Shown: positions 16,122 to 25,475, counted from the stretch's first letter. The stretch: 64,000 bases of DNA from Haloarcula marina (GCF_024218775.1 NZ_CP100404.1:744001-808000), one strand, 5' to 3'. Notes: a model not told the origin generated them from the sequence alone. Program-made: numbers and translations.

Positions 16122-17965
16122 GCGACCGCCGGGAGTTCCGCGACCTCGCCTCGCCCGCCGAGGCCCGCGAGATTCTGGCGGGATTGGACCTCGCGCCCGA
16201 CCCCGAACGGGTCCCGTTGGCCGAGGCCCGCGACCGCGTCCTCGCCGAGCGAATCGACGCCGAACTCGACGTGCCGGGGTTCGACCGGGCGAGCATGGAC
16301 GGCTACGCGGTGCGGGCCGCCGACACCTTCGGCGCGGACGAGGCCGACCCGACGACGCTGTCGCTCGCCGGGGCAGTCCACGCTGGCGAGGAACCCGCGG
16401 TGGCAGTCGAATCGGGCACGGCCGTCGAAGTCTCGACGGGCGCGGTCATGCCGGAAGGTGCGGACGCCGTCGTCGTCGTCGAACGCACGACAGAGGTCGA
16501 CGGCGGCGACGCCGTCGAGGTTCGCACCGCCGTCGCGCCCGGCGACAGCGTGATGCTCGCGGGGGCGGACATCGCCGCTGGCGCGCGGGCGCTCGGCCCC
16601 GGGACGCCGCTCACCGCCCGCGAAATCGGTCTCCTCTCGGCGCTCGGCGTCGACGAGGTGCCCGTCCGCGGGACGCCGACGGTCGGTATCGTCTCGACGG
16701 GCGACGAACTGGTCAGACCGGGCGACTCCCTCGACAGCGGCGCGGGCGAGATATACGACGTGAACAGCTACACGCTCGCGGCCGCCGTCGCGGAGGCCGG
16801 TGGCGACCCGGTCCTGTACCCGCACGCGGGCGACGACTACGCGGAGATGGAGCGGTTGCTCCACGAGGCCGCCGACGAGTGTGACCTCGTCCTCTCCTCC
16901 GGGTCCACGAGCGCCAGCGCCGTCGACGTCATCTATCGGGTCATCGAGGACCGCGGCGAACTCCTGCTCCACGGCGTCGCCGTCAAACCGGGCAAGCCGA
17001 TGCTCGTCGGGACCGTCGGCGAATCGGCGTACGTCGGCCTCCCGGGCTACCCCATCTCGGCGCTGACTATCTTCCGCGTGTTCGTCGCGCCCCTCGTCCG
17101 CGAGGCCGCTGGGCGCGAGGAACCGTCGACGGCGACGGTCACCGGGGAGATGGCCGTCACCGAACGCTACGCGGAGGGTCGCCAGCGGTTCATGCCGGTC
17201 GGTCTCGTGGAAGACGGCGACGGCGCGCTGCTCGTCTATCCGGTGGACAAGGGGAGCGGCGCGACCACCACGCTCGTCGACGCCGACGGCACGGTCACCG
17301 TCCCCGCAGACACTGACTACATCGCCGAGGGCGAGGCGGTCGAAGTGGACCTGTTCTCGCCCGACGTGCGCCCGCCGACACTCCTTGGTGTGGGTGAGGA
17401 CGACCCGACGCTCTCGGAACTGCTCGATACCGTCGACCGTCCGCGCTACCTCCCCCTCGGGACCGTCGAAGGAGTCCGACGACTGGCGGCCGGAACGCCG
17501 GACCTCGCCGTCGTCGCCGGACCGTCGGACCCGCCCGAGAACGCCGTCGAACTCGGTGGGTGGGACCGCGACTGGGGCCTCGTCGTCGCGCCCGACGCCG
17601 ACGTGGATTCGCTGGCGGCTCTCGTGGACGGGGACTACCGGTTCGTCAACCGCGACACCGGGTCGGGCCTGCGACGGAGTTTCGACGACGCCCTCGACGC
17701 TCTCGCGACCGAACGCGACACCGACCGAACGGCGCTCTCGGACGCCGTCGACGGCTACGACCTGACGACGAAGGCCCACGAGAGTCCCGCGCGCAAGGTC
17801 CTCGGTGGGCGGGCCGACGCCGGACTCGCCCTCCGGTCGACCGCCGAGAAACTCGGGCTGGAGTACGTCTCGCTCGGGAGCCAACGCGTCCGCGTACTCG
17901 CCAACCCGGACCGAACGGAAAAGCCGGGCGTCCGGGCGTTCGAGCGCGCGCTGGACGGCCTGTAG
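16118..17965 (+). CDS. moeA: MoeA fused to a C-terminal periplasmic-binding-protein-like domain
   Basis: 615 residues. Residues 1-400 are a complete MoeA (RASMDGYAVRAADTFG, STGDELVRPG, SSGSTSASAVD, GLPGYPISALT). Residues from about 420 to 615 form an extra domain resembling type 2 periplasmic substrate-binding folds (LPLGTVEGVRRLAAG, 'FVNRDTGSGLRRSFDDAL', 'DLTTKAHESPARKVLGGRADAGLAL'). The RDTGSGLR stretch resembles the ligand loop of LysR/ModA-like domains, so it may sense or hold molybdate, tungstate or an intermediate. Tandem with a plain MoeA, one copy may serve tungsten and the other molybdenum; this is inference. The stop abuts that of moaA, which converges. Confidence 0.92.
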   Translation: MSDRREFRDLASPAEAREILAGLDLAPDPERVPLAEARDRVLAERIDAELDVPGFDRASMDGYAVRAADTFGADEADPTTLSLAGAVHAGEEPAVAVESGTAVEVSTGAVMPEGADAVVVVERTTEVDGGDAVEVRTAVAPGDSVMLAGADIAAGARALGPGTPLTAREIGLLSALGVDEVPVRGTPTVGIVSTGDELVRPGDSLDSGAGEIYDVNSYTLAAAVAEAGGDPVLYPHAGDDYAEMERLLHEAADECDLVLSSGSTSASAVDVIYRVIEDRGELLLHGVAVKPGKPMLVGTVGESAYVGLPGYPISALTIFRVFVAPLVREAAGREEPSTATVTGEMAVTERYAEGRQRFMPVGLVEDGDGALLVYPVDKGSGATTTLVDADGTVTVPADTDYIAEGEAVEVDLFSPDVRPPTLLGVGEDDPTLSELLDTVDRPRYLPLGTVEGVRRLAAGTPDLAVVAGPSDPPENAVELGGWDRDWGLVVAPDADVDSLAALVDGDYRFVNRDTGSGLRRSFDDALDALATERDTDRTALSDAVDGYDLTTKAHESPARKVLGGRADAGLALRSTAEKLGLEYVSLGSQRVRVLANPDRTEKPGVRAFERALDGL

Positions 17966-19027
17966 TTACTCGTCGGCGTACTCGTAGGGGGTTCGGTCCC
18001 CCTTGCTGTCGAGATACGCCTCGTTCATCGTCCAGCCGCCCTCGTCGTCTTCGACCAGATACTCGCCGTAGTAGGGCACTCGCTCGGCGACGGTCTTCTC
18101 GAAGGCATCGCGCATCGCTGCCTTCGTCTCGCCGATGGCGACGAGGTCGTCGTTGCGGTTGAGACACCCCTTCAGGTAGCCGTCGTGAGCTAGCCGAACC
18201 CGGTGGCAGTTCGCGCAGAACTCGGCGTTGCCGACGGGGTCGACGATTTCGACCATGCCGAGGCCGTCCCCCGCGCGGACGCCGCCGTCGGTCGCCGCGG
18301 TCTGTGCCGCTTCGGCCGTCTCGGCGTCGCTGCTGACGAAGTAGCGCTTGCGGTCGTGCATCTCGCGCGTCTCGACGTGGTCCGCGCGGTCCTCCAGCCA
18401 GTCGTGGACCCGCTGGATGTCGATGGCCCACTCGGGATGGCCCGCCAGTTCCGGCATGTACTCGATGAGTTGCAGTTGGAGGCCGTCGTTCGCGGCGACG
18501 TGGTCGACCATCCCCGGTACGTACCCCGCCGTCGGTTCGAAGACGACCATGTTCAGTTTCACCGGGGCGAGACCGGCGTCCAGCGCCGCCTCGACGCCCT
18601 CCAGCACTCGCTCGTACGCGCCGCTCTGGGTCAGTTCGGCGAAGGCGTCGGCGTCGAGGGCGTCCTGGGAGACGTTGACGCGTTCGAGGCCCGCGTCGAC
18701 GAGGGCCTCGGCGCGACCGGGCAGAAAGGTCCCGTTGGTCGTCATCGACACCGCCATGTCATCGGGCGCGCGCCGGACGATTTCTTCGAGGTCGTCGCGG
18801 AGCATCGGTTCGCCGCCCGTGAACTTCACGGCCTCGACGCCGTACTCCCGAGCGACCTCCAGAAATCGAACGACGGTGTCGGTCGAGAGTTCGTCGTCCT
18901 GCGGGTCCATTGGGCCGCGCGTATCCCCCAGTCCCTCGTTGTGGCAGTAGACGCAGTCGAAGTTACACCGGTCGGTCAGCGAGACGCGGACCCCGGACAC
19001 TTCTCGACCGAACTCGTCCTCCAGCAT
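17966..19027 (-). CDS. moaA: GTP 3',8-cyclase MoaA
   Basis: 353 residues. The radical-SAM motif C21-x3-C25-x2-C28 is followed by the SAM-binding '[10 protein letters not shown]'. A C-terminal second cluster motif CANC plus a distal Cys in 'GYLKGCLN' binds the [4Fe-4S] cluster that holds GTP. The enzyme performs the first step of molybdopterin synthesis. MoaA usually ends in Gly-Gly; here the C-terminus is YEYADE, so that the terminal GG, important in characterised MoaA with MoaC, is not visible. A TATA element lies about 32 nt upstream of the ATG. Confidence 0.94.
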   Translation of the reverse strand: MLEDEFGREVSGVRVSLTDRCNFDCVYCHNEGLGDTRGPMDPQDDELSTDTVVRFLEVAREYGVEAVKFTGGEPMLRDDLEEIVRRAPDDMAVSMTTNGTFLPGRAEALVDAGLERVNVSQDALDADAFAELTQSGAYERVLEGVEAALDAGLAPVKLNMVVFEPTAGYVPGMVDHVAANDGLQLQLIEYMPELAGHPEWAIDIQRVHDWLEDRADHVETREMHDRKRYFVSSDAETAEAAQTAATDGGVRAGDGLGMVEIVDPVGNAEFCANCHRVRLAHDGYLKGCLNRNDDLVAIGETKAAMRDAFEKTVAERVPYYGEYLVEDDEGGWTMNEAYLDSKGDRTPYEYADE

Positions 19028-19053
19028 TTGCTTGCCGGGTGTTCACACTCCGC

Positions 19054-19064
19054 GAATTTAAAGG
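19054..19064 (-). promoter_or_regulatory. Promoter TATA element of moaA
   Basis: The minus-strand sequence CCTTTAAATTC is centred about 32 nt before the moaA ATG at 19027, giving a leader of a few nucleotides. Confidence 0.55.
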
Positions 19065-19185
19065 GTCGTTTTGTACGAACTCACGGAGCGCTTCGCCGTC
19101 GTGTGGCCCCGTCTCGGTGCGAATATTCTCGCGGACTCGATACCGACATGGGAACGACAGCGGACCTCGTGTCGGTCGCCGCGGC

Positions 19186-19893
19186 TCACTCGGTCGGAAT
19201 CGCTCGGGTCGCGGTCGCCTTGAACGAGGCGACGACGCGACTCCCCGGGCGCAGGCCCAGTCGGTCGAGGCTGTCCCGAGTGAGCAGCGCCGACAGCGGG
19301 TCCGAAGTGCCGATGTCGATGCGTGCGACGACGATGGTCGCCCCCTCGTCGACGGCCAGCACCTCCCCCTCGAAGCGGTTCCGGGCGCTCGTGCTCTCTC
19401 CCGCTGGCGCGTCCGTGGGCGCGTGTAGCGTCACCGCGTCCGACCGGACGCTCACTTGCACGGCCGTCCCGACGGTCGGCGTCTCACCCGAGGGCCCGGC
19501 CACCAGTCGCGCCCGCACGTCACCGGCGTCGGTCGCCACCACCCCGAGTTCGCCGTCCCGGCCGGTCACGCGGCCGGACAGCACGCACTCCTCGACGCTG
19601 GCGGTGCTGGCGACGGTCGCCTGCAACCGCGCGAAGCGGCGTAGCAGGTCCTCGGCCGCCGGGGTGAGTTCGCTCCCGCCGCCGCTCGCGCCGCCGCGCT
19701 GTCGGTCGACGAGCGGTCCGAACGCGCCGTCGAGCGTCTCGATGCGGTCGAGTGCGCGCGCTCTGGACCGACCGAGGGCCGCCGTCGCGCCGCTGACAGA
19801 CCCCTCGGCACGGACCGCACGGAGGAGGTCGGCGTCCGCCGCGGTGAAGGCGACGCCGTCGGCCTGTAACTGCACCGTGACGCTGGCGTCCAT
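19186..19893 (-). CDS. modE: ModE-family molybdate/tungstate-responsive regulator with TOBE domains
   Basis: 235 residues. The N-terminal part (about 15-85) is the LysR/ModE-type winged HTH: 'DADLLRAVRAEGSVSGATAALGRSRARALDRIETL'-like helices and the ModE-typical 'SGGGSELTPAAEDLLRRF'. The C-terminal half carries two TOBE-like segments ('NRFEGEVLAVDEGATIVVARIDIG' and 'SVEECVLSGRVTGRDGELGVV' in order), which bind oxyanions. It lies divergent to wtpA across only 65 bp, so it most likely controls the importer and perhaps its own gene. Confidence 0.85.
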   Translation of the reverse strand: MDASVTVQLQADGVAFTAADADLLRAVRAEGSVSGATAALGRSRARALDRIETLDGAFGPLVDRQRGGASGGGSELTPAAEDLLRRFARLQATVASTASVEECVLSGRVTGRDGELGVVATDAGDVRARLVAGPSGETPTVGTAVQVSVRSDAVTLHAPTDAPAGESTSARNRFEGEVLAVDEGATIVVARIDIGTSDPLSALLTRDSLDRLGLRPGSRVVASFKATATRAIPTE

Positions 19894-19917
19894 ACGACCA
19901 CTGCCGGTCCTGAAGGG

Positions 19918-19929
19918 AAAATCGTTATG
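19918..19929 (+). promoter_or_regulatory. wtpA promoter, AAAATCGTTATG
   Basis: The element lies 30-41 nt upstream of the wtpA ATG at 19959 within the 65-bp divergent modE/wtpA region. The core AAATCGTTA followed by A/T and G recurs upstream of the AOR gene at 23103-23113, suggesting shared control or a shared basal promoter form. Confidence 0.45.
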
Positions 19930-19958
19930 AACTACCGGGGCCCAACAGCGATGTATCC

Positions 19959-21035
19959 ATGTCGGAACACCGGCTCAGACGACGCGCGTTCCTCGGGAGC
20001 GTCGGTGCGACGGCCGCGCTCGGACTCGCTGGCTGTCGCGGCGGCGGCGGTGGCGGCGGGACCGGTAGCGGCGGGAGTGACGACGGCGACAGTGGCGGGA
20101 CAACCGACACTACGTCGGGGGGGCAACTCGGTGATTCGATGACCATCTTCCACGCCGGGTCGCTGGCCCCACCGTTCAGCGAGGCCGAACCGGGGTTCGA
20201 GGCGGAGTACGGCGTCGACGTGACCCGCGAGGCGAAGGGGTCGGTCGCCTCCACGCAGAAGATAACCCAGCAGGGTCGCCGGGCCGACGTGCTGGGCGTC
20301 TCGGACTTCCGACTCATCCGGAACCGGATTCTCCCCGACTTCGGCGGTTGGTACGCCATCTTCACGACCAACTCGATGTCCATCCAGTACCGCGAGGACT
20401 CGCCGGGGGCCGACGATATCTCGGCGGACAACTGGTGGGAGGTGTTGACCCGCGACGGCGTCACCATCGGGCACTCGGACCCGGCGGTCGACCCGGGCGG
20501 CTACCGAGCGGTGATGACCCAGCAACTCGGCAAAGAGACGTTCGACGGCGAGCGACTGTACGACGAGTCGACCTATCAGGCGCTCCGTGACAACTCCGTG
20601 GCCCCGACGGGCACGGAGACGAATCTGGAGGGCCAACTGGAGAGCGGCGAACTGGACTACGTGATGTACTACCAGTCCATCTCCAGCACCTCGGGCAAGC
20701 CCTTCATCGACCTGCAACCCGAAGTCGACCTCTCGCAGGCCACCAGCGAGTACGCCCAACACTACGCGAAGGCCGAGGTGGAGACGAACAGCGGGACGTT
20801 CACCGGCGCGCCCATCGCCTACGGTATCACCGTCCCGGACGTGGCACAGGCGTCCGGCGGGGGCGCGCAGTGGGTCGAGTACTTCGCCACCGACCCCGGT
20901 CGGACCATCCTCGAAGAACAGGGGCTGGTGCCGGTCGACCCCGTCGTCGTCCCCGACAGCGGGTCCGACGCGGTCCCCGACAACGTCATGAACGTCGCCA
21001 GTGCCCAGTCTTCCCTCGGGCCGCTGGAGTTGTAG
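19959..21035 (+). CDS. wtpA: Tungstate/molybdate ABC transporter substrate-binding lipoprotein
   Basis: 358 residues. MSEHRLRRRAFLGSVG is a twin-arginine signal, with a lipobox LAGC giving lipidated C26, then a Gly/Ser/Asp-rich linker. The mature domain begins TIFHAGSLAPPF, the oxyanion-binding loop typical of WtpA/ModA-like proteins, followed by 'GSVASTQKI' and 'ADVLGVSDFRLI'. It binds tungstate or molybdate at the outer face of the membrane and hands it to the permease. With the downstream permease and ATPase it forms a complete importer. Metal preference cannot be read from sequence alone, but the neighbouring AOR favours tungstate. Confidence 0.88.
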   Translation: MSEHRLRRRAFLGSVGATAALGLAGCRGGGGGGGTGSGGSDDGDSGGTTDTTSGGQLGDSMTIFHAGSLAPPFSEAEPGFEAEYGVDVTREAKGSVASTQKITQQGRRADVLGVSDFRLIRNRILPDFGGWYAIFTTNSMSIQYREDSPGADDISADNWWEVLTRDGVTIGHSDPAVDPGGYRAVMTQQLGKETFDGERLYDESTYQALRDNSVAPTGTETNLEGQLESGELDYVMYYQSISSTSGKPFIDLQPEVDLSQATSEYAQHYAKAEVETNSGTFTGAPIAYGITVPDVAQASGGGAQWVEYFATDPGRTILEEQGLVPVDPVVVPDSGSDAVPDNVMNVASAQSSLGPLEL

Positions 21036-21080
21036 TGTTCGACGCGTCCGCGGTCACCGACGGCGGCCACTTCTCCACAC

Positions 21081-22058
21081 ATGGCGACAGGTACTGACAC
21101 GCGACTCACGCTGGCGGCGGTCAGCCGTCGCTCGCTCGTGGCGACGTTCGGCCTCCTGCAGGCGACGGCGTTCGTCGCCGCGTACTCGCTGGACCGGCCG
21201 ACGTGGTACGCCTACTTCCTCGTTGGGAGCGTCGCCGTCACCGCCTACGCGCTCGACGGGTCGCCGTTCACCGTGGCGACGGCCACCGTCGGGAGTCTCC
21301 TCGTGGTCGCACTGGGCCTGCCGCTGTTCATGTTCGTCGCCCGGCAGTCGCCCTCGCTAATCGTCGAGAAGGCGCTTTCCTCGGAGGTCCATCGGGTGCT
21401 GTATCTGGGCGTCTACGGGCCGCTGCTGGCCGCGGTGGTGAGTCTCGTGCTGGGAGTCCCCCTCGCGCACCTGCTCGCGGAGGGCTTTCCGGGACAGCAG
21501 TTCGTCGAGAGTCTCGTGGACCTGCCGCTGGTGGTTCCCCACTCCGTGGCGGGCATCATCGTCCTCTTCGGCTTCGGGCGGGGCGGGGCGTTCCCGAGCG
21601 TCTCCGTCCTCGGGTCGATGGTCGGGATGGTGCTGGCGATGACGTTCGTCGCCGCGCCCTACGCCGTCAACACCACCCGCGAGTCGTTCGAGACAATCGA
21701 CGACAGGCTCTCGTACGCCTCGCGCATCCACGGCGCGAACCGGTGGGAGACGTTCCGCCGGGTCACCGGACCGCTGGCGGTCCGGGGGATGATTACCGGC
21801 GGCGTCCTCGCCTGGGCGCGGGCCGTCTCGGAGTTCGGGGCCGTCGCCGTCGTCGCCTACAGCGTCCAGTTCTTCTATCCGCCCGCCGGGCAGCGCGTGA
21901 CCGCACAGCACGCGCCGGTGTTCGTCTACAACACGTACCTGCAGGGCGGACTGGACGAGAGCGGGGCCGTGGCCTTCCTCCTGCTGGCCGTCTCGGCGGT
22001 CATCTTCCTCGCCGTCCGGTACCTGACCGACGACGGCGGCGTGGGAGGGATGCCCTGA
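21081..22058 (+). CDS. wtpB: Tungstate/molybdate ABC transporter permease
   Basis: 325 residues. An N-terminal region has several extra hydrophobic helices, then a standard ABC permease with six helices and an EAA-type loop ('SYASRIHGANRWETFRRVTGPLA'). The segment 'LPLVVPHSVAGIIVLFGFGRGG' is characteristic of the ModB/WtpB permeases. It lies 45 bp after wtpA and overlaps the ATPase start by 1-3 bp (TGATG). The N-terminal extension (about 65 residues with two helices) makes it longer than bacterial ModB. Confidence 0.9.
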   Translation: MATGTDTRLTLAAVSRRSLVATFGLLQATAFVAAYSLDRPTWYAYFLVGSVAVTAYALDGSPFTVATATVGSLLVVALGLPLFMFVARQSPSLIVEKALSSEVHRVLYLGVYGPLLAAVVSLVLGVPLAHLLAEGFPGQQFVESLVDLPLVVPHSVAGIIVLFGFGRGGAFPSVSVLGSMVGMVLAMTFVAAPYAVNTTRESFETIDDRLSYASRIHGANRWETFRRVTGPLAVRGMITGGVLAWARAVSEFGAVAVVAYSVQFFYPPAGQRVTAQHAPVFVYNTYLQGGLDESGAVAFLLLAVSAVIFLAVRYLTDDGGVGGMP

Positions 22059-23035
22059 TGACGCTCGACGCGGACGTGAGCGCGACGTTCACCGCCGAGG
22101 GCGCGGACGCGTTCACCGTCGAGGCGACCCTCGACGTGGCGGCGGGCGAGACGCTCGTCGTCCTCGGTCCCAGCGGGAGCGGCAAGACGCTCTTGCTGGA
22201 GAGCGTGGCGGGCTTTCACCCTCACGACGGGCACGTGCGCTTCGACGGCCGCCGACTCGACGGCGTCCCTCCTGAGGAACGCGATTTCGGGTTCGTCTTT
22301 CAGGACTACGCGCTGTTTCCGCACCTCTCGGTGCGGGAGAACGTCGAGTACGGTGTGCGCTACCACGAGGAGACGCGCGAGGCCGATTCGCTCCTCGAAG
22401 AACTCGGCGTCGAAGAACTGGCCGAGCGCTACCCGCCGACGCTGTCCGGCGGAGAGAAACAGCGAGTCGCCCTCGCCCGGGCGCTCGCGGTGAAGCCGTC
22501 GGTGCTGTTGCTCGACGAACCGCTCGCGGCGCTCGACGTGCCGACGCGGCAGGCGCTTCGGGACGACTTGGCGGACGTGCTCGCGGACGTGACGGCCGTC
22601 TACGTCACGCACAACCGCACGACCGCTCGCGCCGTCGCGGACCGTATCGCGGTGATGCGAGACGGGCAGGTGATTCAGTCAGGCACGCCCGAGGCGGTGT
22701 TCGAGCGCCCGGCCACGCCCGTCGTCGCGTCGTTCACCGGTGCGAACGCCCTCCCGCTCTCGGCGGTTCCGTCCCTGCGAGACGCCGTGGACGGTTCGCC
22801 GGAGTACGTCTCGTTCCGTCCCGACGCGGTCCGACTGGTCGAGACGGGCGGGGCGTTCGAGGCGACGGTCGAACGCGTCGTCCGTGAGGACGCCGCCACC
22901 CGCGTCGTCCTCTCGCTGGCGGGCCACCGCCTCGACGCTTTCACCGACGACCCGCCCGCCGTCGGAACCGACGTGGGGGTGGCCGTCGACAGCGACAGAG
23001 TCCATCCCTGCTCGGCGGGGACCACAGCGGACTGA
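22058..23035 (+). CDS. wtpC: Tungstate/molybdate ABC transporter ATP-binding protein
   Basis: 325 residues starting MTLDADVSATFTAEG at 22058. Walker A is GPSGSGKTLL, the signature is LSGGEKQRVALARA, Walker B is LLLDEPLAALD, and the C-terminal third ('PEYVSFRPDAVRLVE') is an oxyanion-sensing TOBE-like domain as in ModC/WtpC. It energises import through the permease. The start overlaps the permease stop. It completes the wtpABC operon. Confidence 0.9.
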   Translation: MTLDADVSATFTAEGADAFTVEATLDVAAGETLVVLGPSGSGKTLLLESVAGFHPHDGHVRFDGRRLDGVPPEERDFGFVFQDYALFPHLSVRENVEYGVRYHEETREADSLLEELGVEELAERYPPTLSGGEKQRVALARALAVKPSVLLLDEPLAALDVPTRQALRDDLADVLADVTAVYVTHNRTTARAVADRIAVMRDGQVIQSGTPEAVFERPATPVVASFTGANALPLSAVPSLRDAVDGSPEYVSFRPDAVRLVETGGAFEATVERVVREDAATRVVLSLAGHRLDAFTDDPPAVGTDVGVAVDSDRVHPCSAGTTAD

Positions 23036-23102
23036 AGCGGGTAAAACCCCGCGAGACGGATGAAAACGGGGAATCAGTGGTGACTCTGGGGGACGCTAGC
23101 AC

Positions 23103-23113
23103 AAATCGTTAAG
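23103..23113 (+). promoter_or_regulatory. AOR promoter, AAATCGTTAAG
   Basis: The element begins 43 nt before the ATG at 23146 and matches the wtpA upstream element in 10 of 11 positions. A further AT-rich stretch TCTATTTTACACA (23126-23138) lies too close to the ATG to be the TATA box unless translation starts farther downstream. Confidence 0.45.
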
Positions 23114-23145
23114 TGAGTACGCTCCTCTATTTTACACAGATATTC

Positions 23146-25089
23146 ATGACTGAACTCGGCGGCTTCCAAGATCACGTGGCGAGAATCGACCTCGGCGAGG
23201 GTGATGTATCCTACGAGGGTATCAACGACGCGGACGCGAGGAAGTACATCGGTGCGCGCGGACTCGGGGTGAAGTACGTCTTCGAGCAAGGTCCGGACGT
23301 CGACCCGCTCGGCCCGGACAACCTGCTGGCGTTCATGACCGGTCCGCTGACGGGGACGCAAGTGACGATGAGCGGCCGTATCGCCGTCTGCACGAAGTCG
23401 CCGCTGACCGGGACAGTGACAGATTCCCACCACGGTGGCTGGTCGGGCGCGCGCCTCAAGTGGGCCGGATTCGACGGCCTCCTCTTCGAGGGGCAGGCCG
23501 ACCACCCGGTGTACGCCGTCGTCGAAGACGGCGAGGTCGAACTCCGCGACGCCTCGCATCTCTGGGGCTGGGGCGTCCACGACACCGTCGAGGAACTCGA
23601 AGACGAGGTAGAGGGGTCCTACGGGAAGAACCTCTCGACGATGGCTATCGGCCCGGGTGGCGAGAACGAGGTGAAGTACGCCTGTATCATGAACGAGGAC
23701 GACCGGGCCTCGGGGCGGGGCGGTACCGGCTGTGTGATGGGCAACAAGAACCTGAAGGCCGTCGTGGTCAAGTCGTCCACTCGGATGCCGAAGCCAGAAG
23801 ACAAGGAGACGTTCCAGAAGGGACACAAGCAGGCGATGCAGGTCATTCAGGAGTCAGACATCACCGGGCCGAACGAAGGCGGCCTCTCGCTGTACGGCAC
23901 CAACGTCCTGATGAATCTCACGGAGGAGATGGACGGCCTGCCGACGAAGAACGCGAAGTACTCTTCGACCCGGTCGATGTCCGACGCCGAGGGCGACGGC
24001 GAGCGAATCCTCGACTCCGAGGACGTCTCCGGAGAGAACGTCCGAGAGAACATCCTCGTCGACGAACCGACGTGTCACTCCTGTCCGGTCGCCTGCAAGA
24101 AGGAAGTCGAGGTGCAGGCGATGCACAAGGGCGAGGAGATGAACGTCCGCACCGAGTCCTACGAGTACGAGTCGGCGTGGGCGCTCGGCCCGAACTCCGG
24201 CCACGTCGAACGCGACAAGATAGCGGTGATGCTCGAACGGTGTAACGACGTGGGCATCGACACCATCGACGCGGGCAACACGATGGCGATGACGATGGAG
24301 ATGACCGAACAGGGCAAACTGGACGGACTCGGCGACGGCATCGACTGGGGGGACGCCGACACCATGATAGACATGATAGACGCCATCGGCGACCGCGAGA
24401 CGGAACTCGCGGACCACCTCGCCGAGGGGCCGTCCCACCTCGCCGCGGAGTTCGACGCCGCCGGGAATTCGCTGGCCGTGAAGGGCCAGACGATGGCCGC
24501 CTACGACCCGCGCTGCATGAAGGGGATGGCTATCGGCTACGCGACCTCCAACCGCGGGGCCTGCCACCTGCGCGGGTACACCCCGGCCGCCGAGATTCTC
24601 GGCGTCCCGGAGAAGGTCGACCCCCGCGAGTGGGAGGGGAAAGGCGAACTGTGCGCGCTCTTCCAGGACCTCCACGCCATCAGCGACTCGTTCGACATCT
24701 GCAAGTTCAACGCCTTCGCGGAGGGCATCGAGGAGTACGTGCTCCAGTACAACGGTATGACCGGACTGGACGTGAGCGAGGAGGAACTGATGGAGGCTGG
24801 CGAGCGCGTCTACAACCTCGAACGGTACTACAACAACCTCGCGGGCTTCGACGGCGACGACGACAGCCTCCCGGACCGCTTCGTCGAGGGCCACGAGGAC
24901 GCCATCCCCGCACAGGGCGGTTCGGAGGGCGAACTGGCGGAACTGGACAAACTGAAGGCGGAGTACTACGAGGTCCGTGGCTGGGAGGACGGCGTCGTCC
25001 CCGACGAGAAACTCGCGGAACTGGACATCGACATCGGCCCCGGGACGGGCGTCAGTTCCGGCGGCGCGGCCGCACCGAGCGACGACTGA
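23146..25089 (+). CDS. aor: Tungsten aldehyde:ferredoxin oxidoreductase (AOR family)
   Basis: 647 residues starting MTELGGFQDHVARIDLG; an upstream GTG at 23113 overlaps the promoter. AOR N-terminal domain motifs are present ('KYIGARGLGVKYVFEQ', 'MTGPLTGTQVTMSGR', 'SHHGGWSGARLKWAGFDG'). The [4Fe-4S] cluster is bound by C310-x2-C313-x3-C317 and C519, the classic AOR spacing. The bis-molybdopterin tungsten centre oxidises aldehydes to acids and reduces ferredoxin. Haloarchaeal relatives exist, but the substrate of this one is unknown. It sits directly behind the importer and is followed after 23 bp by a small conserved gene. Confidence 0.93.
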   Translation: MTELGGFQDHVARIDLGEGDVSYEGINDADARKYIGARGLGVKYVFEQGPDVDPLGPDNLLAFMTGPLTGTQVTMSGRIAVCTKSPLTGTVTDSHHGGWSGARLKWAGFDGLLFEGQADHPVYAVVEDGEVELRDASHLWGWGVHDTVEELEDEVEGSYGKNLSTMAIGPGGENEVKYACIMNEDDRASGRGGTGCVMGNKNLKAVVVKSSTRMPKPEDKETFQKGHKQAMQVIQESDITGPNEGGLSLYGTNVLMNLTEEMDGLPTKNAKYSSTRSMSDAEGDGERILDSEDVSGENVRENILVDEPTCHSCPVACKKEVEVQAMHKGEEMNVRTESYEYESAWALGPNSGHVERDKIAVMLERCNDVGIDTIDAGNTMAMTMEMTEQGKLDGLGDGIDWGDADTMIDMIDAIGDRETELADHLAEGPSHLAAEFDAAGNSLAVKGQTMAAYDPRCMKGMAIGYATSNRGACHLRGYTPAAEILGVPEKVDPREWEGKGELCALFQDLHAISDSFDICKFNAFAEGIEEYVLQYNGMTGLDVSEEELMEAGERVYNLERYYNNLAGFDGDDDSLPDRFVEGHEDAIPAQGGSEGELAELDKLKAEYYEVRGWEDGVVPDEKLAELDIDIGPGTGVSSGGAAAPSDD

Positions 25090-25112
25090 GCGAGACACGT
25101 TTTCACTGACTG

Positions 25113-25475
25113 ATGCACAGAGACGAGTTCGAGGACTTCGAGTTCCAGGTCGAGTCGCGGCTGACGAGTCACGGCGTCTACGTACAGACGTTCGAAGAGC
25201 GCACCGAGGAGAACACCTACGCGGTCACCTACGAGTCTATCGCCGCGGAACCGGGGTCGGTCCCGCACCGCGAAATCGGACGGGTCATCAACGTTCTGCG
25301 TGACCTCCACGCCGACGACTGGTCGGGCGCGGACGTGGAGGCGACGGTCCTCGACTTAGAGGAGGAGGTCCGCGGCTACTGGTACGTCGACGCCGAGTGG
25401 TTCGACCGCCTCCACAACGGCGACCTCTCGGAGACCGACTTCTCGCAGAAGGTGCTGGAGACGCTCAGCGTGTAG
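25113..25475 (+). CDS. AOR-linked acidic protein of unknown function
   Basis: 120 residues, MHRDEFEDFEFQVES. Mixed alpha/beta, acidic (many Asp and Glu), with aromatic-rich 'GYWYVDAEWFDRLHNGD' and no cysteine. It starts 23 bp after the aor stop in the same direction, so it is probably co-transcribed. Position suggests a chaperone or partner for AOR, comparable in place though not in sequence to the small accessory genes beside other molybdo/tungstoenzymes. I do not recognise the family. Confidence 0.7.
   Translation: MHRDEFEDFEFQVESRLTSHGVYVQTFEERTEENTYAVTYESIAAEPGSVPHREIGRVINVLRDLHADDWSGADVEATVLDLEEEVRGYWYVDAEWFDRLHNGDLSETDFSQKVLETLSV

Noticed and set aside
15797-17884. 695-codon open frame antisense to the moeA genes
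   Set aside because: Arg/Asp/Val-rich translation without domains; the opposite strand encodes two certain MoeA proteins.
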